Counted from the first letter of the stretch, positions 24,153 through 32,876 are shown. The stretch is DNA of 60,271 nt from Sphingomonas yabuuchiae (GCF_001477495.1 NZ_LDTF01000023.1:1-60271); one strand, 5' to 3'. Notes: generated by a model from the sequence alone, not told the origin. Program-made: numbers and translations.

Positions 24153-24190
24153 AAAAGGGCTCCGACGGGTTTCCGTCGGGGCCCTTTTAT
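24153..24190 (+). terminator. Terminator of the entericidin gene
   Basis: AAAAGGGCTCCGACGG pairs with CCGTCGGGGCCCTTTT around a 4-nt loop, ending in TTTTATT. Confidence 0.9.
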
Positions 24191-24263
24191 TGTGGGGTGG
24201 GAAGGGTCGGGCTCCCATGGGCGGTAAGGTGGGGCGCCTGCTTCAGCCCAGTCGAAGGCTTCG

Positions 24264-24554
24264 CTACAGCCACACTTCTTCTACGGGATCCCCTTGGCCA
24301 TATTCCCAAGTGATCGCCATGTTCATCACGTCTTCGATCGGTTCGTCGGGATGGGAGGTGGTGCAGAGAAATCGCGTTGGATCGCTGCCGTCGCCAACGA
24401 CAATCTCATCGATAACGTCCTCGATCCGGGAGCAATCAGGCCCCACAACGGCCATTAGAGAAACTTCATCGCGAAGGCATTGCTCCACGAAGGGGTCGAG
24501 TAGCGCTTCGTCAGAAATCGGCGTGTGCAGGACGATTTTACGGGCGAGCGGCAT
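24264..24554 (-). CDS. Hypothetical acidic protein
   Basis: A 96-residue acidic protein (MPLARKIVLHTPISDEALLD at the start, DPVEEVWL at the end) with no signal peptide or membrane segment. Two acidic stretches and a CTTSHPDEP segment are its notable features. It resembles small cytosolic proteins found sporadically in many bacteria, but I cannot name the family reliably. It is convergent with the entericidin gene and separated from tatC by a repeat-containing gap. Confidence 0.55.
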   Translation of the reverse strand: MPLARKIVLHTPISDEALLDPFVEQCLRDEVSLMAVVGPDCSRIEDVIDEIVVGDGSDPTRFLCTTSHPDEPIEDVMNMAITWEYGQGDPVEEVWL

Positions 24555-24634
24555 AGTTATTGCCTAGCGGCACCGACGATAGCTTCCCACCCATTCCAGA
24601 CATGATGGCAACCGACCACGTAGATTTTACCCGT

Positions 24635-24717
24635 AGCCTTCGACTTCGCTCAGGCTGAACGGAGCGAAGAATGGACTTGGGCCCAAACCGCCGTTCAGCC
24701 TAAGCGAAATCGAAGGC
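24635..24717. repeat. Palindromic REP-like intergenic repeat
   Basis: AGCCTTCGACTTCGCTCAGG plus CTGAACGG (24635-24662) is mirrored by CCGTTCAGCCTAAGCGAAAT plus CGAAGGC (24691-24717), an imperfect 27-bp inverted repeat with a 28-nt loop. It occupies the 233-nt gap between the hypothetical gene and tatC. Confidence 0.7.
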
Positions 24718-24736
24718 CACGCCCCATGTTACCCAC

Positions 24737-24764
24737 AAAAAGGGCCCCGGCTTTCACCGAACCC
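24737..24764 (-). terminator. Probable terminator of the tat operon
   Basis: On the minus strand GGGGTTCGG pairs, with one mismatch and two G-U pairs, to CCGGGGCCC and is followed by TTTTT. It lies about 25 nt after the tatC stop. Confidence 0.55.
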
Positions 24765-24787
24765 CTCGCAATCCCAAACCCGTCCGA

Positions 24788-25573
24788 TCACGCCACCGCG
24801 TCGGCATCCTCTTCCACGGCCGCCTGTTTCGACCGAGCCCGCTCGGTAAACCAGATACCGATGATCGCCAGCTCGTAGAGGATGATCAGCGGCACGGCGA
24901 GCAGCACCTGCGACATCAGGTCGGGCGGGGTCAGCACCGCGGCCACCGCCGTCGCCGCGACGATCGCATAGCGCCGCGCGCCGATCAGCTGCTTGCGCGT
25001 GACGATCCCCGCCCGCTCCAGCAGCATCAGTAGCACCGGCAGCAGGAAGGCCAGCCCGAAGGCGAACAGGAACTGCATGACGAAGGACAAGTAATTGCCG
25101 ATCGCAGGCAGCGCCTCGCGCTTCACGCCGCCCACCATGCCGTCAAAGCCCAGCAGGAAGTGCAGCGCCATCGGGATGGCGATGTAATAGGCCATCGCCG
25201 CCCCCATCAGGAACAGCACCGGCGTCGCCAGCAGGAAGGGCAGCAGTGCCTTCTTTTCCTTGCGGTACAGGCCGGGCGCGACGAACTGCCACAGCTGGTT
25301 GGCGATCACCGGGAAGGAGATCATCATCGCGGCGAAGAACGACACCTTCACCTGGACGAAGAACGCCTCGAAAATCTGGGTATAGACCAACGTTCCCTGC
25401 CCGGCGCGCAGCAGCGGCTTGGCCAGGAAGCCGAAGATCGACTCCGAAAAATACATCGACACGCCAAAGGCCAAGCCCACCGCGATGATGCAGTAGAGCA
25501 GCCGCCGACGCAGCTCGATCAGATGTTCCAGCAGGGGCGCGCGGCTGGCGTCGATATCTTCCTGGTCGCTCAC
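24788..25573 (-). CDS. tatC: Twin-arginine translocase subunit TatC
   Basis: The polytopic core receptor of the Tat pathway that binds twin-arginine signal peptides. The 261-residue protein has six predicted membrane helices; the N-terminal HLIELRRRLLYCIIAVGLAF and the SFPVIANQLWQFVAPGLYRKEKK segment are TatC hallmarks. It uses a GTG start that overlaps tatB by 4 nt (GTGA). Last gene of tatA-tatB-tatC. Confidence 0.96.
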   Translation of the reverse strand: MSDQEDIDASRAPLLEHLIELRRRLLYCIIAVGLAFGVSMYFSESIFGFLAKPLLRAGQGTLVYTQIFEAFFVQVKVSFFAAMMISFPVIANQLWQFVAPGLYRKEKKALLPFLLATPVLFLMGAAMAYYIAIPMALHFLLGFDGMVGGVKREALPAIGNYLSFVMQFLFAFGLAFLLPVLLMLLERAGIVTRKQLIGARRYAIVAATAVAAVLTPPDLMSQVLLAVPLIILYELAIIGIWFTERARSKQAAVEEDADAVA

Positions 25574-26025
25574 GATGCCGCCCCCTCGGTGCCACGCGAC
25601 GGATGCTTGCTGGCGGGTGCCGGTGCGACGACGGGCTTTTCGACCATCACCGGCTTATCGCTGTGATCCGCATGAGAGTCGCCATGCGTCGCATCGGGCG
25701 TTGTGTGGCCGGGCGCCGCGTGATCCGGCAAGGCCGCCGGGGTCGTCGCCGATGACGCCGCCTCGGCATCGACATGCGGAGGCGTGTCGGCGGCATGTTC
25801 GCGCATGATCCGCTCATTTTCGGCGGCCCAGCGCTTCTCCATTTCCTCCAGCTCGGCCTCGCGGACCATATTGTCGAAGCCCTGGCGGAACTGGCGCGTG
25901 ACGCCGCGCGCCTTGCCCACCCAATAGCCGACGACGCGCATCGCCTTGGGCAGGTCCTTGGGACCGATCACGACGAGCGCGACGATGGCGACCAGCAGGA
26001 ACTCGCTGGAATCGATGTTGAACAT
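25570..26025 (-). CDS. tatB: Twin-arginine translocase subunit TatB
   Basis: A 151-residue protein: N-terminal membrane helix (about 8-22, FLLVAIVALVVIGPKDLP with the conserved GPKDLP hinge), an amphipathic helix, and an unusually His/Asp/Ala-rich C-terminal tail (DHAAPGHTTPD and DSHADHSDKP). TatB forms the receptor complex with TatC, to which it is coupled by a 4-nt overlap. The His-rich tail is likely disordered and variable between species. Confidence 0.92.
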   Translation of the reverse strand: MFNIDSSEFLLVAIVALVVIGPKDLPKAMRVVGYWVGKARGVTRQFRQGFDNMVREAELEEMEKRWAAENERIMREHAADTPPHVDAEAASSATTPAALPDHAAPGHTTPDATHGDSHADHSDKPVMVEKPVVAPAPASKHPSRGTEGAAS

Positions 26026-26057
26026 GAAAGTCCGCTGCTGGCTTTAACGGACCGGGA

Positions 26058-26294
26058 TCAGCGATCGTCGCGCACGCGCTCGCCGTCGCGATCGAAGGCG
26101 GGCTCGGCCGACTTCTGCGCCTCGATCCGCGCCGACGGCTTGGCGGGCGTCTCGTCTTCCTCGGCCATGCCCTTCTTGAAGTTCTTCACACCCTTGGCGA
26201 CATCGCCCATCAGGTTGGAGAAACGCCCGCCGCCGAGCAGAAGGATCGCGACGACCGCGAGGACGAGAAGGTGGATCGGGCTAAAGCTGCCCAT
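26058..26294 (-). CDS. tatA: Twin-arginine translocase subunit TatA
   Basis: A 78-residue pore-forming subunit of the Tat system: membrane helix at about 7-21, FGGG-like hinge (LGGGRFSNLMGDVAKG), then an amphipathic helix (VKNFKKGM) and an acidic tail. It lies 32 nt upstream of tatB. scpB ends 153 nt further upstream on the same strand, so tatABC probably have their own promoter or are read through from scpAB. Confidence 0.94.
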   Translation of the reverse strand: MGSFSPIHLLVLAVVAILLLGGGRFSNLMGDVAKGVKNFKKGMAEEDETPAKPSARIEAQKSAEPAFDRDGERVRDDR

Positions 26295-26447
26295 GGCACG
26301 TCTCCTGGAATTTCTATCTATCTAGGCTTTGGCATCACCAGCGGCAATGGGCCAACGGCAATGGTCGAGCGATGGCATGGCCCCCGATCGGGGATGCGAG
26401 GGCCGTGGCGGAGCATTGTGACGCGGCCATGACGCAAAGGAAAGCGC

Positions 26448-27062
26448 TCAATCGCGTTCTTCCTCACTCGAATCCGGGGACGCATCGGGCATATCCTCCT
26501 CACCCATCCGCTCCAGCGCCAGATCGACCGGATCGAGCAGCCCGGCGGCACGCAGGTCCTCCAGCCCCGGCAGGTCCCGCCTGCTGGTCAGCCCGAAATG
26601 CTGGAGAAAGGCGGGCGTCGTCGCATAGATCAGCGGCCGCCCCGGCACCTCGCGTCGTCCGGCGGGACGCACCCAGCCCGCTTCCATCAGCACGTCGAGC
26701 GTGCCCTTGGAGATGGCGACGCCGCGTATCGCCTCGATCTCCGCCCGGCTGACGGGTTCCTGATAGGCGATGATCGCCAACGTTTCGATGGCAGCGCGCG
26801 ACAGGCGGCGCGCCTCCTCGCGGTCGCGGCGGAGCAGATGGGCGAGATCGGGCGCCGTCTGGAAATGCCAGCGATCACCGCGCCGGACGAGCATGATGCC
26901 GCGCCCGCGATATTGCGCCTCCAGCTGTTCCAGCGCCGCGCGGATATCGCCGCCGCCCTTCCCCACTCCGACATGCGCGCGGATCGAATCCACGCTCATC
27001 GGCTCGGGCGAGGCGAACAGCACCGCCTCGACGGCGCGGACGATCGGGTCGATCTCGGTCAT
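26448..27062 (-). CDS. scpB: Segregation and condensation protein B
   Basis: A 204-residue ScpB protein made of two winged-helix domains (about 5-90 and 95-170). The IAYQEPVSRAEIEAIRGVAI and LIYATTPAFLQHFGL segments are family signatures. ScpB dimers bind the kleisin ScpA to complete the SMC complex that compacts the chromosome. It overlaps scpA by 4 nt and ends in a charged Ser/Glu-rich tail. Confidence 0.94.
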   Translation of the reverse strand: MTEIDPIVRAVEAVLFASPEPMSVDSIRAHVGVGKGGGDIRAALEQLEAQYRGRGIMLVRRGDRWHFQTAPDLAHLLRRDREEARRLSRAAIETLAIIAYQEPVSRAEIEAIRGVAISKGTLDVLMEAGWVRPAGRREVPGRPLIYATTPAFLQHFGLTSRRDLPGLEDLRAAGLLDPVDLALERMGEEDMPDASPDSSEEERD

Positions 27063-27784
27063 GGCGCGGGCTGACGGATCAGCAGCGGCGCGAACGGCGC
27101 GGCCTGGCGCAGTTCGACCTTACCCTGTCGCGCCAGTTCCAGCACCGCGAGGAAGCTCGACGCCAGCGCCGACCGCCGCAATCGTTCGCTGCCGTCGGGA
27201 AGGAAGGTCTCGATCGCCGACCAATCGATCCGGCTGCCGACCAGCATCGACACCCGCTCCAGCGCGGCCTCCAGCGTCATGACCTGCCGGTCGACGACGA
27301 CATGCATGACCGGGCGGGTGCGCGCGTTGATCCGGCCATAGGCGGAGATCAGGTCGTACAGCTCGGCCTGCCACATCGCCTTGCGCTGCACCGCCAGCCC
27401 CTCGGGTGCGCCGCGTGGGAAGACGTCACGGCCCAGCCGATCACGCGCCATCAGCCGCGCGCCGCATTCCCGCATCGCCGCAAGCCGCTCCAGCCGGAGT
27501 TGCAGGCGCAGTGCCATTTCCTCGGGGTCCGGTTCCTCCTCGGGCTGGCGAGGCAGCAGCAGCGAGGATTTGAGATAGGCGAGCCATGCCGCCATCACCA
27601 GATAATCGGCGGCCAGCTCCAGCTGCATCCGCCCGGCCTTGTCCACGAAGCGCAGATATTGCTCGACCAGGGCCAGGATCGAAATCTGCCGCAGATCGAC
27701 CTTTTGCGACCGGGCCAGCGACAGCAACAGATCGAGCGGTCCTTCCCACCCGTCCAGATCAAGCGTCAGCTGTTCCCCCGTCAT
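27059..27784 (-). CDS. scpA: Segregation and condensation protein A
   Basis: A 241-residue kleisin of the SMC-ScpAB complex. The N-terminus LTLDLDGWEGPLDLLLSLAR and the DYLVMAAWLAYLKSSLLLP helix are typical of ScpA and bridge to SMC; the C-terminal winged helix would touch the SMC head. No smc gene is in the window. It is coupled to scpB. A repeat fragment lies in the 129-nt gap to nagZ. Confidence 0.94.
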   Translation of the reverse strand: MTGEQLTLDLDGWEGPLDLLLSLARSQKVDLRQISILALVEQYLRFVDKAGRMQLELAADYLVMAAWLAYLKSSLLLPRQPEEEPDPEEMALRLQLRLERLAAMRECGARLMARDRLGRDVFPRGAPEGLAVQRKAMWQAELYDLISAYGRINARTRPVMHVVVDRQVMTLEAALERVSMLVGSRIDWSAIETFLPDGSERLRRSALASSFLAVLELARQGKVELRQAAPFAPLLIRQPAP

Positions 27785-27865
27785 CCCTCATTGCTTAGCG
27801 GCGATGATGGCGGATGGCGAGACGGCGCATGCCAACCCCCAAGCCAATGGAGAAAGACGATCGGC

Positions 27866-27897
27866 GCGGTCCCCCTCCCCAAGCTCGCTTGGGGAGA
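27866..27897. repeat. Fragment of dispersed palindromic repeat
   Basis: GGTCCCCCTCCCCAAGCTCG followed by CTTGGGGAGAAT matches the right end of family A copies (GGTCCCCCTCCCC...GGGGAGGA). It is between scpA and nagZ. Confidence 0.55.
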
Positions 27898-27913
27898 ATT
27901 GAGGCGTTAGCTA

Positions 27914-28921
27914 TTACGCCGTTGCGAGCGCCAGCAGCGCGTCCCGCCGGGCGATCAGCTCGGCGAAATCACCCTCGCCCGCGCCGACGCTCGCCATCGC
28001 GCGGTCCAGCCGCGCACGCGCCGCCTCCGTGATCGGCGGTACGCGCCCGGCGATCTCGACCATCTCGTCCATCCGCGCCCAGCAATCGAGGACGAGGTCG
28101 CATCCGGCGGTCAAAGCGCCCGCCGCCTTCTCGCCCGCCGTGCCCGACAGCGCCTTCATGTCGATATCGTCGGTCATCAGCAGGCCGTCGAACCCGATCC
28201 GCCCCCGGATGATCCGCTCGATCACGGTCGGCGACAGGGTGGCGGGGCGTTCGGCGTCCCAGGCCTCGAACACGATATGGCTGGTCATCCCCATCGGCGC
28301 GTCCGACAGGGTGATGAAGGGTTCGAGATCGACCGCCAACGCCGCCTCGTCCGCGGTGACGGTCGGCAGCAGGTGATGCGAGTCGACCAGCGCCCGACCA
28401 TGGCCGGGCATATGCTTGACCACGCCGACCATACCCGCCGCCGCCAGCCCTTCCAGCATGGCACGGCCCAGCGCGGCGACCTGCATCGGCTCGGTGCCAT
28501 AGGCGCGGCAGGCGATTGCCTCGGTCGTGTCGGCTTGCGCCACGTCGAGAAGCGGCGCGCAGTCGACGGTGATCCCGACCTCCCGCAGCATCAGCCCCAG
28601 CGCCTGACCATTGGCGCGCATCGCCTGGATCGCCGACATCGGCGCTTTTTCATACAGCTTTGCAAAGACCGGCCCGGCGGGGAAAGCGGGCCATTCGGGC
28701 GGCCCCATGCGCGCGACGCGGCCCCCTTCCTGATCGATCAGGATCGCCAGATTGTCCCGCCCCGCCAGGGCGCGCAGATCGTCGGTCAGCGCGCGGACCT
28801 GTGCCCGGTCGACGATGTTGCGCTTGAACAGGATATAGCCCGCCGGTTCGACCGAGGCGAAGAACGCCCGCTCGTCGGGAGTGAGCACCGGGCCGGACAG
28901 GCCGAAAATGACGGGGATCAT
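27914..28921 (-). CDS. nagZ: Beta-N-acetylhexosaminidase NagZ
   Basis: A 335-residue glycoside hydrolase family 3 enzyme that removes N-acetylglucosamine from anhydromuropeptides during cell wall recycling. The family signature KHMPGHGRALVDSHH supplies the catalytic Asp-His pair and LMTDDIDMKALSG supplies the nucleophile Asp. The start at 28921 begins MIPVIFGLSG; a longer frame to 28966 has no support. It sits between the SPOR gene and scpA, a known alphaproteobacterial gene order. Confidence 0.94.
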   Translation of the reverse strand: MIPVIFGLSGPVLTPDERAFFASVEPAGYILFKRNIVDRAQVRALTDDLRALAGRDNLAILIDQEGGRVARMGPPEWPAFPAGPVFAKLYEKAPMSAIQAMRANGQALGLMLREVGITVDCAPLLDVAQADTTEAIACRAYGTEPMQVAALGRAMLEGLAAAGMVGVVKHMPGHGRALVDSHHLLPTVTADEAALAVDLEPFITLSDAPMGMTSHIVFEAWDAERPATLSPTVIERIIRGRIGFDGLLMTDDIDMKALSGTAGEKAAGALTAGCDLVLDCWARMDEMVEIAGRVPPITEAARARLDRAMASVGAGEGDFAELIARRDALLALATA

Positions 28922-28972
28922 GGACGAAACTCCGGCCCCTCCCCCGCACCGGCGGGAAAGGGGCATGGTCGA

Positions 28973-29713
28973 TCAGCTGGCGACGAAGCAGCTCTCGCCC
29001 GCCACGCGCAGGCGGCCACAGATATCGGCGGCCTGGTTGGCCGAACCGGCATTCACGCGCAGGCGATAGAGGGTCTTGCCGTTCGACGCGACCGGCTGGA
29101 CCACCTTGCCCAGCGCGGCGACATAGGAAAAGCGCTTCGAGAAACGGTCCCAGGCGGCATTGGCCGAGGATTCGCTGGGATAGGCGCCCAGCTGAACCAT
29201 CGCACCGCCGGTCGGGGCAGCCGCAGGGGCCCGCGCCGCCGCGACGGGCGCGGGGGCAACCAGCTTGCCGCCCGATTCCGGCACCTGTGCCACGGCGTTA
29301 CGACCGCCATTGGGCTCGGCAGGCTTCTGCACGACGCGGGTGCCGTTCATCGGCGCCTCGGGCACGGCGCGCAGGTCGATCGCGCCGGTGCCGCCAGGCT
29401 TGCCCGCGCTGGTCGCGATGGCGGTGTTGCCCTCGCCCTTGATCTTCAGGCCGCCCGGATCGGCCGGGCGGACCTTATAGTCGCCCTCGGGCGCGGCGAT
29501 CACCGCACCGTCGCCGTCCGTCGCCGCACGATGCGCCTGCCACTTGTAGAAACCGAAGCCGATCGCCGCCAGGATGGCGAGGCCCAGAATGACGAGCGCG
29601 ATCACCTTGCCGATGCCGACGCCCTCGGGCTCGTCCGCCTCGACGGTTTCCAGCCAGGGCAGGCGATCCGCCTCGTCCAGATCCAGGGCACGGCCGTCCG
29701 TTTCGTTCGCCAT
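28973..29713 (-). CDS. SPOR domain protein
   Basis: A 246-residue single-pass inner membrane protein. A cytoplasmic acidic N-terminus is followed by a membrane helix (about 36-55, VIALVILGLAILAAIGFGFY), a periplasmic low-complexity linker, and a C-terminal SPOR domain (about 170-246) that binds denuded glycan strands at the division site. The ATG at 29713 overlaps the argS stop by one base; a GTG at 29716 is also possible. The location beside argS and nagZ is conserved in related bacteria. Confidence 0.88.
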   Translation of the reverse strand: MANETDGRALDLDEADRLPWLETVEADEPEGVGIGKVIALVILGLAILAAIGFGFYKWQAHRAATDGDGAVIAAPEGDYKVRPADPGGLKIKGEGNTAIATSAGKPGGTGAIDLRAVPEAPMNGTRVVQKPAEPNGGRNAVAQVPESGGKLVAPAPVAAARAPAAAPTGGAMVQLGAYPSESSANAAWDRFSKRFSYVAALGKVVQPVASNGKTLYRLRVNAGSANQAADICGRLRVAGESCFVAS

Positions 29714-31437
29714 CACTTCATCTCCGACACGGCTTCGACGCCCATGAGCGCCAGACCATTGCGTATGATCTGCCCGATCCCCTCGCTCAGGAAAAGACGC
29801 GCGCGGGTCAGTTCGGCATCTTCCGCGATCAGGAAGCGACGATCGACCCGGTCGTTCCCGACATTCCAGGCCGCGTGGAAGGCGGCGGCCAGGTCATAGA
29901 GGTAGAAGGCCACGCGATGCGGCTCGCGCGCGGTCGCCGCCGTCTCGACGATGCGCGGGAACTGCGCGGCCAGCTTCACCAGCGCCAGATCCTCGGCGTC
30001 GAGCAGCGCCAGGTCGGCGGTGCCGCCCTCGATGCCCGCTTCGCCTGCGCGCCGCTTGAGCGAGGCGATGCGGGCATGAGCATATTGGACGTAGAAGACG
30101 GGATTGTCCTTCGATGCCTCGACCACCTTGGCGAAGTCGAAGTCCATCTGCGCGTCGGCACGCCGGGTCAGCATGGTGAAGCGCACTACGTCCTTGCCGA
30201 CCTCGCGCACCACATCGGCGAGCGTCACGAAATTGCCCGCACGCTTGGACATCTTCACCGGCTCGCCGCCGCGCAACAGGCGGACCATCTGGACGAGCTT
30301 CACGTCGAACTTGGTCTTGCCGCCGGTCAGCGCCTCGACCGCCGCGACGATGCGCTTGACGGTGCCCGCATGGTCGGCGCCCCAGATGTCGATCAGCTGA
30401 TCGGCGGTCTGCGCCTTCTGATAGTGATAGGCCAAGTCCGCGCCGAAATAGGTCCAGGCACCGTTCGACTTCTTGATCGGGCGATCCTGATCGTCGCCGA
30501 ACTGACTGGAGCGGAACAGCGGCAGCTCGACGGGCTCCCAATCCTCGGGCGTCTCGCCCTTGGGGGCTTCCAGCACGCCGTCATAGACCAGGCCGCGCGA
30601 CCGCAGCTCCGCCTCGGCCGCCTCGGGCTTGCCCGCCGCCTGCAGTTCGGCCTCCGACGAGAAGATGTCGTGATGGATGCCCAGCAGCGCCAGATCCTCG
30701 CGGATCATCGCCATCATCGCCGCCACCGCACGGGTGCGGAACAGGACCAGCCATTCGCTCTCGGGCGCGTCGACATATTTGTCGCCATATTCGGCCGCGA
30801 GTTCCGCGCCGATCGGCTTCAGATATTCGCCCGGATACAGACCCTCGGGGATTTCGATCGTCGCGCCCAGCGCCTCGCGGTAGCGCAGATGCGCCGAGCG
30901 GGCGAGGACGTCGACCTGCCCGCCTGCGTCGTTGACATAATATTCGCGGATGACCCTGTGGCCCGCAAATTCCAGCAGGGTGGCCAGCGCATCGCCGACC
31001 ACGGCCCCACGGCAATGGCCCATATGCATCGGTCCGGTCGGATTGGCCGAGACATATTCGATATTGACGGTCACGCCATTCCCGCGCGTCGAACGGCCAT
31101 AATCGCCGCCCGCCGCCGGGATCGCCGCCAGCTCGTCACGCCACGCCGCCTCGGTCAAGCGCATGTTGAGGAAGCCCGGCCCGGCGACCGAGACGCTGTC
31201 CACCTCGTCCAGCTTGCCCAGCTCGGCCGCGATCGCCTCGGCCAGCGCGCGCGGGTTGGTGCCTGCGGGCTTCGCCAGCACCATCGCGGCGTTGGTGGCG
31301 AGGTCGCCATGGCTTGCGTCGCGCGGCGGCTCGACCGTCACGTTGCGGCGATCCAGCCCGCCGGGCAGCGTGCCGGCGGCGACCAGCGTGTCCAGCGCCG
31401 CGTCGATATGCGCGGCAAAGCGGGTGTAGAGGGTCAT
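29713..31437 (-). CDS. argS: Arginyl-tRNA synthetase
   Basis: A 574-residue class I aminoacyl-tRNA synthetase. The HIGH-type motif is HMGH within SANPTGPMHMGHCRG and the KMSKS-type motif is KMSKR. The N-terminal ArgRS domain and C-terminal DALR anticodon-binding domain (ending ALMGVEAVSEMK) are complete. The ATG at 31437 gives the usual N-terminus MTLYTRFAAHIDAALD. It heads the argS - SPOR - nagZ unit. Confidence 0.97.
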   Translation of the reverse strand: MTLYTRFAAHIDAALDTLVAAGTLPGGLDRRNVTVEPPRDASHGDLATNAAMVLAKPAGTNPRALAEAIAAELGKLDEVDSVSVAGPGFLNMRLTEAAWRDELAAIPAAGGDYGRSTRGNGVTVNIEYVSANPTGPMHMGHCRGAVVGDALATLLEFAGHRVIREYYVNDAGGQVDVLARSAHLRYREALGATIEIPEGLYPGEYLKPIGAELAAEYGDKYVDAPESEWLVLFRTRAVAAMMAMIREDLALLGIHHDIFSSEAELQAAGKPEAAEAELRSRGLVYDGVLEAPKGETPEDWEPVELPLFRSSQFGDDQDRPIKKSNGAWTYFGADLAYHYQKAQTADQLIDIWGADHAGTVKRIVAAVEALTGGKTKFDVKLVQMVRLLRGGEPVKMSKRAGNFVTLADVVREVGKDVVRFTMLTRRADAQMDFDFAKVVEASKDNPVFYVQYAHARIASLKRRAGEAGIEGGTADLALLDAEDLALVKLAAQFPRIVETAATAREPHRVAFYLYDLAAAFHAAWNVGNDRVDRRFLIAEDAELTRARLFLSEGIGQIIRNGLALMGVEAVSEMK

Positions 31438-31523
31438 CACATCGTCCGATCGGGGTAGCAAAGCGTTGCGCTCTAGCGAAATCGGACGCTGGCTTCAAAT
31501 CATGGCGTATGTGGCAGCGGGAC

Positions 31524-31542
31524 GATTGCACCAAGTGCAATC
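31524..31542. promoter_or_regulatory. Perfect dyad between divergent genes
   Basis: GATTGCAC and GTGCAATC flank a 3-nt centre, a perfect 8-bp inverted repeat 87 nt upstream of argS and 125 nt upstream of the small secreted gene. It could be a repressor operator or an RNA hairpin; no regulator is assigned. Confidence 0.35.
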
Positions 31543-31666
31543 AGGCGGAATCCCTTTGCAGTTGCCGGTCATGCTGCATCGCAATATTTCGGCTGACGAA
31601 AGTATAAGCGCTAACAAGGCGCGAGAGGACCTGATCCGGCTCAACGCAAATGCGGGAGTTTCGATC

Positions 31667-31966
31667 ATGCGCAAGACCATTCTGATCCTGGCCGCCACCG
31701 TCGCCGCCGCCGTCCCCACCATTGGTGCGATCGCCGCCGAGGGCGAGCAGCGCTTCGTCCATGAGGGCAGCACCTATGTCTACACCCGTTCGAACGAGAA
31801 CGGCCATGCGGTGATCCAGGGTCATCGCTATCCGGGCGGCGAGCCGTTCCGCTTCGTCGTGAAGGGCCACCGCGTGACCGGCACGACCGGCAACACCCAG
31901 GTCGCCTTCACCACCGACGAAGCTCGCGGCGCGCTGGGCGCGGGCGTGGAAACCAGCGCTCGCTGA
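31667..31966 (+). CDS. Hypothetical small secreted protein
   Basis: A 99-residue protein with a clear signal peptide (MRKTILILAATVAAAVPTIG, cleavage after AIA) and a mature part with many aromatic and charged residues (RFVHEGSTYVYTRSNENGHA and RYPGGEPFRFVVKGHRVTG), suggesting a small beta-rich periplasmic fold. A GGGAG lies upstream of the ATG, and a strong terminator follows, so it is monocistronic. I recognise no family. Confidence 0.7.
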   Translation: MRKTILILAATVAAAVPTIGAIAAEGEQRFVHEGSTYVYTRSNENGHAVIQGHRYPGGEPFRFVVKGHRVTGTTGNTQVAFTTDEARGALGAGVETSAR

Positions 31967-31992
31967 TCTTCGCCTGACGGCTGAAACAGGAA

Positions 31993-32031
31993 AGTCCCGT
32001 GCGTCCGATGGGATGCACGGGGCTTTTTTCG
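31993..32031 (+). terminator. Rho-independent terminator
   Basis: AGTCCCGTGC pairs with GCACGGGGCT, followed by TTTTTTCG, 27 nt after the small secreted gene. Confidence 0.88.
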
Positions 32032-32044
32032 TGCACTCAATCCC

Positions 32045-32701
32045 TCAAAGCCATGTCCCAAAGCGCTTCCAGAGCTTCGGGTAACGCGCGGCAAGATGCG
32101 ACCTCTCTTCTTTGAAGGGCGTACCGCTGGGCGCGGACGGGCGAGGCCGGACATCGGCTTCGGGCATTTGCGAAAGAGCTTGCCCGCTCTTGGCCGACCA
32201 AACTTCCGGAGCGACATAGCCAAAGGCCTCAAACTCCAGATCACTCTGCGCATCCGGGATCGCAAGATCGGCCAATGCGTCGGGATCAGCGAGCACCCGT
32301 TCGAAATCCGTTCGTCCGCGCGAGATCAGCCACCGCTGGAAATATTCAAACCCGTCATCCGACGCGCCACCCTTGGCAACATAGGCAGCACCCCACAAAT
32401 CCCATCGATAGGACCGTATCATCGCCTCTTCGAAATAACCTTGAAATGCGGCGATCTGGGATGGCGTCAATCGGCTCAGCGACATGCGAAGATCCATCAG
32501 TTGCGCGTCGGCATCCTCGCCCCAGGTCGCGGAATGATCGACCAGTGCCCAGAAATCATCGCGGCTGAGCGGACCCGTCCCGACAGTCACGGGCGTCTGC
32601 AAACCCTGTTTCGCCGGTCTGGCCCCACCGCAATAGGCGACGATCAGTGCCAGCGCCGCCGCGACGGGCGCGAAAACAACGAAGCGTCGCCAGCCAGCCA
32701 T
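32045..32701 (-). CDS. DUF4240 domain protein
   Basis: A 218-residue protein with an N-terminal hydrophobic helix (about 6-24) and a DUF4240 domain containing DFWALVDHSATWGEDADAQL, YRWDLWGAAYVAKGGASDD and FEYFQRWLISRGR. The family is usually cytosolic in other bacteria; here the N-terminal helix suggests membrane anchoring or export, ending near a Cys (VAYCGG) that could be a lipobox. Convergent with the preceding secreted gene. Function unknown. Confidence 0.75.
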   Translation of the reverse strand: MAGWRRFVVFAPVAAALALIVAYCGGARPAKQGLQTPVTVGTGPLSRDDFWALVDHSATWGEDADAQLMDLRMSLSRLTPSQIAAFQGYFEEAMIRSYRWDLWGAAYVAKGGASDDGFEYFQRWLISRGRTDFERVLADPDALADLAIPDAQSDLEFEAFGYVAPEVWSAKSGQALSQMPEADVRPRPSAPSGTPFKEERSHLAARYPKLWKRFGTWL

Positions 32702-32734
32702 TCCGTCTATCCTCGGGTCCCATCAACGTTCGTC

Positions 32735-32876
32735 CCATTCCTCCCCTCGAAGGGGAGGTGGCAGGCCGAAGGCCTGACGGAGGGGTGTCCCGGCTTGCGA
32801 GATGGGACTCCAACCTCAACCGGCGACACCCCTCCACCATCCTTCGGATGGTCCCCCTCCCCTTGCAGGGGAGGAA
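32735..32876. repeat. Dispersed palindromic repeat, family A, full length
   Basis: ATTCCTCCCCTCGAAGGGGAGG, then TGGCAGGCCGAAGGCCTGAC and GGAGGGGTGTC, mirrored by GACACCCCTCCACCATCC and GGTCCCCCTCCCC-TTGCA-GGGGAGGA. The two halves form a roughly 140-bp inverted repeat that fills the gap between the DUF4240 gene and the dGTPase gene. Confidence 0.85.
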
